A stretch of DNA of 44,845 nt from Candidatus Magasanikbacteria bacterium RIFCSPLOWO2_12_FULL_43_12 (GTDB taxonomy: Bacteria > Patescibacteriota > Patescibacteriia > Magasanikbacterales > UBA922), in assembly GCA_001783065.1 (NCBI GenBank), contig MFQN01000033.1, positions 25,859 to 70,703 on the forward strand. The letters run 5' to 3'. This document shows positions 14,026 through 21,805 of the stretch, piece by piece. The translations under genes were made by a program, and so were the position numbers. Position 1 is the first letter of the stretch; each line of letters starts with the position of its first letter. The notes under the pieces are model-generated. The model was not told where the DNA came from. It saw nothing but the letters and a program-made list of their open reading frames with translations, and did not search any database.

Positions 14026-15813
14026 ATGAACATACGAAACTTCTGCATTATCGCGCATATTGACCATGGCAAATCCACCCTCGCGGACCGGTTTTTGGAG
14101 TTGACCGGCACTGTGGAAAAACGCAATATGAAAGCGCAAATGTTGGATAGTATGGAGTTGGAGCAGGAGCGGGGAATCACAATCAAACTTACTCCTGTCC
14201 GCATGGCATACAAAAATTATATTCTAAATTTAATAGACACCCCTGGCCATGTTGACTTTAACTATGAAGTGTCTCGTTCTCTTGCCGCGGTTGAAGGCGC
14301 GATTTTACTCGTTGACGCGACACAGGGGGTGCAAGCGCAAACCATTGGCAATCTTTATTTGGCTCTTGAACAAAATTTAACTATCATTCCGGTTCTGAAT
14401 AAAATTGACCTGCCAATCGCGGAAATAGAAAAAACCAAAACAGAAATTATCCACTTATTAGGCTGTAAAGAAGAAGAAATTTTAATGTGTTCGGCAAAAA
14501 CCGGACAAGGAGTGGAAGAGGTTCTGCGAGCGGTGATTGAACGCGTCCCGCCGCCAACCACACCCCAAAACCAAGATTTATTATCAGCTCTCATCTTTGA
14601 TTCCACTTATGATGACTATCGCGGCGTTGTGGCCGCAGTAAGAGTTGTTTCCGGAGAAATAAAAAAGGGGCAAAAAATAAAATTCATGCGCACCGGCGCG
14701 GTTGCCGAAGCATTGGAAGTTGGTCATTACGCGCCGGAATTCAAGGCTGATCCAATAATCGCCAGCGGACAAATCGGTTATGTTGTTACCGGCTTGAAAG
14801 AACTAAAAGATGTCCGCGTTGGCGACACGATTACTTTGGCCAACTCCCCCGCCAGTGAACCATTGCCCGGCTATAAAGAAATCAAACCAATGGTGTTCGC
14901 TGGAATTTTTCCGCAAGAAGGCGATGACTACAATTCGCTTCGCGATGCCGTGGACAGATTAAAACTAAGTGACGCTTCCTTATTCTACGAACCGGAACAT
15001 TCTCAAGCTATGGGCTTTGGTTTTCGCTGCGGTTTTCTCGGCATGTTGCATTTGGATATTTTTCAAGAACGATTAAAACGCGAATTTGGCCTGCGTGTAG
15101 TCGTAACCGTGCCGAGCGTGGCTTACAAAGTTTTGAAAACTGATGGAAAAGAAATCATCGCCAAAAGTCCGCAAGATCTGCCGGAACCGAATTACATCAA
15201 CCAAATTGAAGAACCGTGGATGAATGTGGATGTGATAACTCCGCAAGATTATATCGGTAATGTGATGGGTCTGATTGCCGAACGCAAAGGACGATACTTA
15301 AATACTGAATATTTAAGCGCCGGAGCGGGTCAGCGCGCCATGCTCCATTATGAATTGCCGTTAGCCTCGCTTATCACTGATTTTTATGATAAACTGAAAA
15401 CAGTAACCAGCGGTTACGCGTCTTTAAACTATGAATTCAAGCGATACGAAAAAACCGATGTTGTTAAACTTGATATCATTGTCGCTGATGAAAAGGTGGA
15501 ATCACTCTCAACTCTGGTTTGGCGCGATTCCGCTTTTAAAGTCGGCAAGCAAATTGTCAATTCATTAAAAGACACTTTGCCCAAACAGCAATTTGTGGTG
15601 AAGATTCAAGCCGCCATCGGCGGAAAAATTGTCGCGGCCGAACGGTTGTCCGCCCTGCGCAAAGATGTTACCGCCAAACTTTACGGCGGAGACGTAACGC
15701 GTAAAAACAAATTGTTGGAAAAACAAAAAAAAGGCAAGAAAAAAATGTTGGCGATGGGAAAAGGGAAGGTGGAAATTCCAACCGAAGCGTATTTGGCGGT
15801 GTTAAAACGATAA
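14026..15813 (+). CDS. lepA: Elongation factor 4 (LepA), ribosome back-translocating GTPase
   Basis: 595 aa, family length. G1 is AHIDHGKS near residue 10, G2 'GITIKLTPVRM', G3 'DTPGHVDF', G4 'NKID', followed by domains II, III and V and the LepA-specific C-terminal domain ending 'KKGKKKMLAMGKGKVEIPTEAYLAVLK'. The leader is a CTTACACA-type microsatellite (13977-14024) with no evident Shine-Dalgarno. It has no apparent operon partner. Confidence 0.97.
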   Translation: MNIRNFCIIAHIDHGKSTLADRFLELTGTVEKRNMKAQMLDSMELEQERGITIKLTPVRMAYKNYILNLIDTPGHVDFNYEVSRSLAAVEGAILLVDATQGVQAQTIGNLYLALEQNLTIIPVLNKIDLPIAEIEKTKTEIIHLLGCKEEEILMCSAKTGQGVEEVLRAVIERVPPPTTPQNQDLLSALIFDSTYDDYRGVVAAVRVVSGEIKKGQKIKFMRTGAVAEALEVGHYAPEFKADPIIASGQIGYVVTGLKELKDVRVGDTITLANSPASEPLPGYKEIKPMVFAGIFPQEGDDYNSLRDAVDRLKLSDASLFYEPEHSQAMGFGFRCGFLGMLHLDIFQERLKREFGLRVVVTVPSVAYKVLKTDGKEIIAKSPQDLPEPNYINQIEEPWMNVDVITPQDYIGNVMGLIAERKGRYLNTEYLSAGAGQRAMLHYELPLASLITDFYDKLKTVTSGYASLNYEFKRYEKTDVVKLDIIVADEKVESLSTLVWRDSAFKVGKQIVNSLKDTLPKQQFVVKIQAAIGGKIVAAERLSALRKDVTAKLYGGDVTRKNKLLEKQKKGKKKMLAMGKGKVEIPTEAYLAVLKR

Positions 15814-16117
15814 ATATAATGCCAATATACAAATGAATACTAATGCAACAAATTATACTATTGGTAGTAGGTAATTAGTTGTTAGAAAGCCCAGCATTGT
15901 TTACAGTTTCACAACTGTTAAACGACTAATCTGTCATTGCGAGGAGCTCGCGCGATCCCTCGCATTCACTCGGGACAGGCTCCGCAATCCAGCAATCACA
16001 TTAGAACGCGATAACGGTGTGGATTGCTTCGCCTGCGAAGGCTCGCAATGACTTACAAAAGTGTATACAGCGCTATTAAATCTTACAAATTAGTATATAA
16101 GCATTTTACTAAAAAAT
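15814..16117. other. Intergenic stretch holding a MITE-like element
   Basis: No gene is seen between lepA and the 32-aa ORF. Apart from the palindromic element at 15932-16052 the DNA is AT-rich and featureless; no clear terminator follows lepA. Confidence 0.6.
15932..16052. mobile_element. MITE-like palindromic element, copy 2 (inverted)
   Basis: Ends TGTCATTGCGAG (15932-15943) and CTCGCAATGAC (16042-16052). Its reverse complement aligns with copy 1 (4237-4334) along both arms (GCCTTCGCAGGCGAAGCAATCCAC and GCGCGAGCTCCTCGCAATGACA halves) but carries an extra segment of about 20-25 bp in one arm. Confidence 0.75.
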
Positions 16118-16216
16118 ATGTACGGTTCCAAAAAATTCAAAACTCTGTGGACAATCATTACGATTTTAGGCGTGCTGGCAATGATTTTTTTTAGCATTCT
16201 GCCAGCATTTCAATAA
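16118..16216 (+). CDS. 32-aa single-pass membrane peptide
   Basis: ATG at 16118 to TAA at 16214-16216. The layout is a lysine-containing head (MYGSKKFKTLW) followed by one hydrophobic helix to the C-terminus (ITILGVLAMIFFSILPAF). It begins 8 nt before the next gene after its stop and is in a likely transcription unit with 16225 and recJ. The charge-then-helix layout and GSKKF start make it a credible small protein, though too short for a homology judgement by eye. Confidence 0.5.
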   Translation: MYGSKKFKTLWTIITILGVLAMIFFSILPAFQ

Positions 16217-16224
16217 ATAAAACT

Positions 16225-16656
16225 ATGGATTGGAAAAAATTTTCATCACTAAAACACCATTCTCTTCTTCCTCACCATCACTACCAAATGGCAGTGATTC
16301 TTTTATTTGTTTTCTGCTTTTTTCTCTTCGTCCCCTACTATTTCGTGATGGAGGAGTTCAAATTGGATCTGCAGGAATGGCAGTGGTATTTTTTTCTGCC
16401 GCTGATGCTATTTTATAGTATTTATTGTTTAAAAGAGCGCGGTAAAATTCTGCCGGAGGAACGAGTTGAGCCGCTCAAACGCCCGATCGCTCATTGGATT
16501 TTGCTGGGCGTTACTATTTTGGCGTATCAGTTACAACCGCAAGAAAATCAACTGGAAAAATTAGCCGCGCTTAATTTCGCTTTCACCATCTTCTCAATCT
16601 TTTTGGCAGACTCGTACTGGGATTTTCGGAATTTTAAAAAATGGTACAGACAATAG
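16225..16656 (+). CDS. Multi-pass membrane protein of unknown function
   Basis: 143 aa with about four membrane segments (near residues 22-42, 53-69, 88-106, 115-132) and a His-rich N-terminal patch (KHHSLLPHHHY). I do not recognise a family. Its stop codon TAG lies inside the left arm of the CGGAT palindrome at 16652-16733, so the last residues may have been altered by insertion of that element. Next is recJ. Confidence 0.6.
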   Translation: MDWKKFSSLKHHSLLPHHHYQMAVILLFVFCFFLFVPYYFVMEEFKLDLQEWQWYFFLPLMLFYSIYCLKERGKILPEERVEPLKRPIAHWILLGVTILAYQLQPQENQLEKLAALNFAFTIFSIFLADSYWDFRNFKKWYRQ

Positions 16657-16733
16657 CGCACGGATAACACGGATCAAACGGATTTTAAATGATCCGTGAT
16701 GATCTATTTAATCCGTGTCATCCGTGTGCTATT
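16652..16733. mobile_element. Solo CGGAT-type palindromic element, no cargo
   Basis: Imperfect inverted repeat of about 31 bp per arm (AATAGCGCACGGATAACACG... against CGTGTCATCCGTGTGCTATT) with a short centre. The repeated word CGGATAA(C/T)ACGGAT is related to the arms that flank the GxxExxY gene at 35939-36440. It looks like an empty or collapsed relative. Confidence 0.6.
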
Positions 16734-16743
16734 CAAATCTCTT

Positions 16744-18489
16744 ATGCAAAAAGTTTGGAAAATTCTTGACCCGGCGCCGAAATCTTTTTTGGAAGAACAT
16801 CCGGAACTGCCGCCAACAGCGGCTAATTTGTTATACCATCGCCGCATAACCACATCAGAAAAAATTGATGAATTTTTAAACCCTGATTATTTGCAGGATA
16901 TTTTTGACCCATATCTTTTTCGCGATATGGCCAAGGCGGTAGAACGGATTTTTAGAGCGATAGAAAATAAAGAAAAAATTATTGTTCACGGCGATTATGA
17001 CGCTGACGGCGTTTCCGCGTCAGTAATTTTGGTTTCAACCCTCAAAACGCTTGGCGCGAATGATGTTGATGTCTTCCTGCCGCATCGTGAAATTGATGGC
17101 TACGGTCTGAACAAATATACTGTTCAAACGCTGGCCCAACAAAAAACCAGCCTAATCATCACTTGCGACTGCGGGGTAAGCAATTTTCAAGAAGTGAAAA
17201 TCGCCAATCAAAACAACATTGATGTGATAATCACTGACCACCATGGCATTCCTGAAAAACTTCCGCCGGCTTTTGCGATTATTCATCCCCTGCTCCCCGG
17301 AGAAACTTATCCTGACAAGGGCCTGTGCGGTGGCGGCGTTGCCTTTAAACTCGCGCAGGCGCTCTTGCAAAAACGCCAACCTGAAAATAAAGACGGTTGG
17401 GAAAAATGGCTGCTAGATTTGGTCGCGATTGCCAGTGTGGCCGACATGGTGCCTCTCCTCGGCGAAAGCCGGACGCTTACTAAATACGGCCTGGTCGTTC
17501 TTAATAAAACAAGAAGAATCGGTTTGCAAAAATTATTGTTGGAAGCGCGGCTGACGCAAGAAGACGGAAGTAAAAAACGAGAATTGGATACTTATAATAT
17601 CGGCTTCCATATCGCCCCGCGCTTAAACGCCGCCGGCAGAATGAATCATGCTAATACCGCCTACAACCTACTCATTACCGAAGATCCGATTGAAGCGACT
17701 GATCTGGCTTATCAATTAAACCAAAACAACACGGAACGACAAAAATCAACCGAGGAATTAGTCAAAAAGGCGATTGCGCAGGTTGAAGCTGAACAAAAAA
17801 ACGCGCCGGTACTGTTTATAATCGGCGAAGGATGGCCCACCGGCATTATCGGCTTGATCGCAGGAAAAATAAAAGATAAATACTATAAACCGACTCTGGT
17901 AATGAGCAGGCATGAAAATGAAATCGTCGGTTCGGGGCGCAGTGTGGAAGGATTTAGCTTAATCGGCAATTTACAAGAAATGCCGGAAGTGTTTCACAAG
18001 TTCGGCGGCCACCCGATGGCTTGCGGTTTTACTTTGCGGGATAAAGACGCGTTAGGTGAATTCAAAATAAAATTGACGGAAAAGTTTCTCGCGAAAACCG
18101 CCGTGATGGATATGATTCCCTCTCTCCCGGTTGACGCTAAAATTAGTTTGGATGATGTAAGTTGGGAACTTTATGATCTCTTAAGCAAATTTGAACCATT
18201 CGGACAAGGAAATGAAAAACCAAAATACCTCGCGGAAAATTTAGAAATTTATTCGCTGGAGCCGGTCGGACAAGAAGGAAAACACTTGCGGATCATGATT
18301 AAAACGCCAACCGGCAAAATCCGTAAAACCATCGGCTGGTCGTTATGCAACGGCAATGGCAATGAAACTAATTGGTGCAAAAAACTAAAACCCGGAGATA
18401 AAATTGACCTGGTGTTTGAGATTGGCGTTAACGAATGGAATGGCAACAGAGAATTACAATTGACAATTATTGATTTGAAAAAATGTTAA
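16744..18489 (+). CDS. recJ: Single-stranded-DNA-specific exonuclease RecJ
   Basis: 581 aa from the ATG at 16744; the longer frame starts inside the palindrome at 16652-16733. It has the DHH family motifs: HGDYDADG, 'IITCDCGVSN', 'DVIITDHHG', then the DHHA1 region with 'GSGRSVEGFSLIGNL' and 'KFGGHPMACGFTL' and an OB-like C-terminus. RecJ degrades ssDNA 5' to 3' in recombination and mismatch repair using Mn/Mg. RNase HI follows 41 nt downstream, giving a nucleic-acid maintenance pair. Confidence 0.94.
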   Translation: MQKVWKILDPAPKSFLEEHPELPPTAANLLYHRRITTSEKIDEFLNPDYLQDIFDPYLFRDMAKAVERIFRAIENKEKIIVHGDYDADGVSASVILVSTLKTLGANDVDVFLPHREIDGYGLNKYTVQTLAQQKTSLIITCDCGVSNFQEVKIANQNNIDVIITDHHGIPEKLPPAFAIIHPLLPGETYPDKGLCGGGVAFKLAQALLQKRQPENKDGWEKWLLDLVAIASVADMVPLLGESRTLTKYGLVVLNKTRRIGLQKLLLEARLTQEDGSKKRELDTYNIGFHIAPRLNAAGRMNHANTAYNLLITEDPIEATDLAYQLNQNNTERQKSTEELVKKAIAQVEAEQKNAPVLFIIGEGWPTGIIGLIAGKIKDKYYKPTLVMSRHENEIVGSGRSVEGFSLIGNLQEMPEVFHKFGGHPMACGFTLRDKDALGEFKIKLTEKFLAKTAVMDMIPSLPVDAKISLDDVSWELYDLLSKFEPFGQGNEKPKYLAENLEIYSLEPVGQEGKHLRIMIKTPTGKIRKTIGWSLCNGNGNETNWCKKLKPGDKIDLVFEIGVNEWNGNRELQLTIIDLKKC

Positions 18490-18530
18490 ATCATTCTCTT
18501 GTTTTAAAGTTTTAATGCTTTAATGTTTTT

Positions 18531-18932
18531 ATGAAACTGACAATCTTTACTGACGGCGGCGCGCGCGGTAATCCAGGCCCGGCCGCGACCGGCGTGGTGA
18601 TAAAAAACGAAAAAGGTAAGACTCTCGCCTCCTATGGTGAATATCTTGGCGCGCAAACAAATAATTACGCCGAATACTCGGCGGTAATTTCCGGACTGAA
18701 AAAAGCCAAAGAATTGGGCGCGGTTGAAGTTGAATGTATTATGGATAGTGAATTGGTGATGAAGCAAATGCGGCGGGAATACAAAGTGAAAGAGCCGACT
18801 CTGCAAAAACTTTTTATTCGGGCCTACAACGCCGCGTCACAATTTAAAAAAGTTACTTATAAACACACTCGGCGTGAAAACAACAAAGCGGCCGACGCGG
18901 AAGTAAATAAAATTTTAGACAAACAGATCTGA
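18531..18932 (+). CDS. rnhA: Ribonuclease HI family protein
   Basis: 133 aa. The start 'TDGGARGNPGPAATGVVI' is the RNase HI signature, and the catalytic DEDD set is seen at D8, E48, D72 and D122. The basic handle helix of E. coli RNase HI is absent, as in the shorter archaeal/plant-like subgroup. It cleaves RNA in RNA-DNA hybrids. It is co-directional with recJ. Confidence 0.92.
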   Translation: MKLTIFTDGGARGNPGPAATGVVIKNEKGKTLASYGEYLGAQTNNYAEYSAVISGLKKAKELGAVEVECIMDSELVMKQMRREYKVKEPTLQKLFIRAYNAASQFKKVTYKHTRRENNKAADAEVNKILDKQI

Positions 18933-18945
18933 TAAAATCAAAAAT

Positions 18946-18974
18946 TTGACAAACCCAACTTATTCTTTTATACT
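18946..18974 (+). promoter_or_regulatory. Promoter of the 18983 gene
   Basis: -35 TTGACA (18946-18951), 17-bp spacer, -10 TATACT (18969-18974). The ATG follows only 9 nt after the -10, so the transcript should be nearly leaderless. Confidence 0.8.
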
Positions 18975-18982
18975 GTCTTCAT

Positions 18983-19216
18983 ATGAATGAAGACCTTGTA
19001 ATACAAAAAATTATCAACCTTGAAGAAGGCGTGGTTGAAGTTAAAGAGAAAGTAAAAAAACTTGATGAATGGGATACTCTCATGAGTGGCCAAGATAAAA
19101 TAATTAAGCTATTAGAAACTATCCGAATTGAAGACGCGGCCGCAAAAAGCAAAACTGACCGACTTGAAAAACGGATTGATGAATTCGCTATTCTATCCAC
19201 CCTCTCCTCGTCTTAA
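18983..19216 (+). CDS. Short coiled-coil protein, paralogue of the 12654 gene
   Basis: 77 aa, helical heptad pattern throughout, rich in Lys/Glu. 'MSGQDKIIKLL...SKTDRLEKRIDE' parallels 'MRGQDKMIQIL...TNEKIRQLETDVK' of the 12654 product. No catalytic residues. Its last 29 bp overlap the 3' end of the minus-strand gene at 19188, so the two genes are convergent. Like its paralogue it has an isolated consensus promoter and essentially no leader. Confidence 0.6.
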   Translation: MNEDLVIQKIINLEEGVVEVKEKVKKLDEWDTLMSGQDKIIKLLETIRIEDAAAKSKTDRLEKRIDEFAILSTLSSS

Positions 19217-19697
19217 ACCTGTACGCGAAAGCCATGCTCAACGGAATAATAAACCATACCGCCATAGCGATCAAATTCAAAAATAGTGTTTTAGTTAACA
19301 AACCAAAATTTATTTTAATCGCGTCCGGTAAAAAATATATTACTGTGGTAAAAAATAATCCTGTCAGAGCGACGCGATAGATTAAAGAAGTGATAAATTG
19401 TGTCGGAGTGAGATTTTTTGAAAATTCGGCCAAGTTGCTGAAAGACAATAAAATATATAAGAGCAAAATTAAACCAACAAAAACGGCTATTCTTCCGAAT
19501 GGATGCGCTTGCAACCAACTCAACACTGTCGCGTTAAACATCGGCAAAACCAGAACAATCACAAAACTAGCGTATAAAGCAACTAAGCCCGTCAACAGCT
19601 TGGATTTTTTTATGAATAACAAATGTAAAATTACTATTGCAACAAATAAAAACAAAATAAAGATGTCTAATGATGGAAAAAGATTGATGAAGTTCAT
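19188..19697 (-). CDS. Multi-pass membrane protein of unknown function
   Basis: 169 aa with about five hydrophobic segments (near 8-26, 33-52, 65-85, 104-123, 135-158). It ends with basic residues (FKTRRGWIE), consistent with a cytoplasmic C-terminus. I do not recognise the family, and there are no conserved motifs. It converges on the coiled-coil gene with a 29-bp overlap. Confidence 0.65.
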   Translation of the reverse strand: MNFINLFPSLDIFILFLFVAIVILHLLFIKKSKLLTGLVALYASFVIVLVLPMFNATVLSWLQAHPFGRIAVFVGLILLLYILLSFSNLAEFSKNLTPTQFITSLIYRVALTGLFFTTVIYFLPDAIKINFGLLTKTLFLNLIAMAVWFIIPLSMAFAYRFKTRRGWIE

Positions 19698-19735
19698 ATA
19701 TATACATTATAGCTCAATAAACCAAAACTGGCAAT

Positions 19736-19766
19736 AAAAAATCCCGATTAAGTCGAGATTATTTAT
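19736..19766 (-). terminator. Terminator after the SPOR-domain gene
   Basis: On the minus strand AATCTCGA / TCGGGATT with a 5-nt loop (19763-19743) is followed by TTTTTTATT. It ends the single-gene transcript of the SPOR protein. Confidence 0.7.
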
Positions 19767-19776
19767 TCCCCGCTGC

Positions 19777-20502
19777 CTACAAAATAAGCACTGGGAACTG
19801 GTCCGGCCAAGGTGGGAAGATGGCCAGACCTTGTGGTTTGGTGGGTGGAATAGAAATTGACGCGATACTGCTGATCACCGGTTGAGGCAGATCTGGAATC
19901 GGAGTTACGGAATGAAAGCGGCGCAGGAAGCTTTCGTCAACCAAAAGCGTTGGTATCTTTGCGCCAGTCAATCGACTCTGCGGCTTGATCGCGTCCTTCC
20001 GCGTCCGAAATGGTCCCACAAGTAGTGTGAACCGCTGATTACCAACCGTGCCGCGGACTCCCATCCAGCACTCATCAACGTCGTGTTCTGACAGTATACT
20101 ATCTGCGTACTCAACCGCCTCTGCTTCTGAAGAGAATCTCTGATTGACTCGCAAAAAGTACGATCCGGTTGACAGGAACGACGGCAACGTGTATGGCGGA
20201 GCTTCGGCTGTGGTGCCTGCCTGAATCGACATGTCGTTGATGATTGACTCCAAGACCATAATGACCGCATCAATAGACAAAACTGCCACATCAGTTGCGT
20301 CAAACGGCATGCAGATGTCCTGACTAGCCGACGTGTCAGGCGAGTTGATAAATGAGAGCGGAGGCACAACTTGAGCCGTCGCAACCCATTCGATGTGTTT
20401 GGAACTAAACTGCTTCGGCGGACGGAATATCCACAAACTAATTGACACCAGGAACGCGACCAGCGCCATCACCAGCGCTATCCGCTGAATCACTCGTTGC
20501 AT
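19777..20502 (-). CDS. Membrane-anchored SPOR-domain protein
   Basis: 241 aa from the ATG at 20502, which has a very strong Shine-Dalgarno (GGGGGAG, 7 nt upstream); earlier in-frame starts do not. One N-terminal membrane helix (about residues 8-27) precedes a Pro/Ser-rich linker. A SPOR-like domain follows ('YFLRVNQRFSSEAEAVEYADSI...FTLLVGPFRTRKDAIKP'), a fold that binds denuded septal glycan. A Pro-rich tail ends the protein. It could act in division or wall remodelling. It is GC-richer than its neighbours and has its own promoter and terminator, like three other isolated genes in this window. Confidence 0.7.
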   Translation of the reverse strand: MQRVIQRIALVMALVAFLVSISLWIFRPPKQFSSKHIEWVATAQVVPPLSFINSPDTSASQDICMPFDATDVAVLSIDAVIMVLESIINDMSIQAGTTAEAPPYTLPSFLSTGSYFLRVNQRFSSEAEAVEYADSILSEHDVDECWMGVRGTVGNQRFTLLVGPFRTRKDAIKPQSRLTGAKIPTLLVDESFLRRFHSVTPIPDLPQPVISSIASISIPPTKPQGLAIFPPWPDQFPVLIL

Positions 20503-20552
20503 CTTTTCTCCCCCTTCAAATATCGTCTTGCCAACCCAGCAAACCATTTGCT

Positions 20553-20606
20553 GATTCGGCGTTATTCCTATCAATCAAACAACAAACAGAAATAACGCCG
20601 AATCAA
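20553..20606 (-). promoter_or_regulatory. Leader hairpin of the SPOR gene
   Basis: The inverted repeat ATTCGGCGTTATT / AATAACGCCGAAT (13 bp, loop about 23 nt) lies in the leader between a putative promoter (TTGGAA 20653-20648, 16-bp spacer, TATAAT 20631-20626, minus strand, within the end of dnaJ) and the gene. It has no T-run, so it is not a standard terminator. Confidence 0.5.
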
Positions 20607-20626
20607 ACTAAATTATAAAGAACAAA

Positions 20627-21748
20627 TTATAACTCACTTTTTAATTCTTCCAATGTTTTCCTTACCTTACGGCTCACTCTGCGCGGAATCCTGATTTTTA
20701 TTTTAACATAATGATCACCTCTGCCGGAACGACCAAGATAAAAAATCCCGCGGCCTTTCAAACGAATCAGCTGGCCTGACTCCGTGCCTTCCGGCACAGC
20801 AACTCTAATTTGGCCGTCAATTGTTTCCACTTCAATTTTATCACCTAAAACCGCTTGTGTAAAATTAATTTCATTATCAGTGTACACATCAAAACCTTCG
20901 CGATGAAAAACTTTTTGCGGCCTAACATGCGCTTGCACGTACAAATCCCCGCTTTGTCCGCCATGCGGAGCGGCTTCGCCGTGGCCGGATAAACGAATAG
21001 ATTGCCCATCGTCTATGCCGGCGGGAATTTTAATATTGATACTGGATGTTTTAGCAAGAATACCATCGCCACCGCAGTGCTTACAAATTTTGCTGGATTT
21101 TTCTCCGCGGCCATTGCAGGCCGAACAAGTGACGACAGTTTGCATCGCTCCCAAAAAAGTGCGTTGAACTTGCGTCACCTGACCTTGCCCGTGGCAAATG
21201 CCGCAGGTTTCTTTCTTGCTTCCCGGTTCGCCCCCACTACCGCCGCAAACATCGCACTTTGATTGTTTCCTCAATGACAATTCTTTTTCCACGCCAAAAG
21301 CGGCTTCTTTAAAATCAATCTCAACATCAACTTGAATGTCACGGCCGCGAGACGAATGTCCGTTGCGGCGAGAAGAACCGCCGCCAAACAAGTCGCCGAA
21401 ACCGCCAAACAAGTCTCCAAAATCCGCGCCGCCGAAATTAAAAGAAAAACCGCCTTGTCCAGCACCGCCCTGTTGCTGACGGAAAGCGTTCATCACATCT
21501 TCCCAACTGCCGCCAGCCCCGCCCCAACCGCCCTGTTGTTCAAAGTCAGAACCGAATTGATCAAACTTTTTGCGCTTCTCAGCGTCTCCGAGTACCTGAA
21601 AAGCCTCGTTTATTTCTTTAAACTTTTTTTCATCTCCGCCCGGTCGGTCCGGATGATGTTGCATTGCTAGCTTCTTGAAGGCCTTTTTCAACTCATCCTG
21701 CGTCGCATTTTTTTCCACGCCGAGAATTTTGTAGTAGTCTTTACTCAT
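20627..21748 (-). CDS. dnaJ: Chaperone DnaJ
   Basis: 373 aa from the ATG at 21748 (MSKDYYKILG); ten upstream in-frame residues are unlikely. It has an N-terminal J domain with HPD, a Gly/Phe-rich linker, four CxxCxGxG zinc repeats (CDVCGGSG, CGICHGQG, CSACNGRG, CKHCGGDG) and the C-terminal substrate-binding domain. It stimulates DnaK ATPase. It lies 57 nt downstream of dnaK; the spacer (21749-21805) is a repeat of AAGCA/TGCTT words. Confidence 0.97.
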   Translation of the reverse strand: MSKDYYKILGVEKNATQDELKKAFKKLAMQHHPDRPGGDEKKFKEINEAFQVLGDAEKRKKFDQFGSDFEQQGGWGGAGGSWEDVMNAFRQQQGGAGQGGFSFNFGGADFGDLFGGFGDLFGGGSSRRNGHSSRGRDIQVDVEIDFKEAAFGVEKELSLRKQSKCDVCGGSGGEPGSKKETCGICHGQGQVTQVQRTFLGAMQTVVTCSACNGRGEKSSKICKHCGGDGILAKTSSINIKIPAGIDDGQSIRLSGHGEAAPHGGQSGDLYVQAHVRPQKVFHREGFDVYTDNEINFTQAVLGDKIEVETIDGQIRVAVPEGTESGQLIRLKGRGIFYLGRSGRGDHYVKIKIRIPRRVSRKVRKTLEELKSEL

Positions 21749-21805
21749 AAAGCAAATTAAGCAAGATAAGCAGAGCACTGGCTCGTGCTTAATCTGCTTA
21801 CAAAC

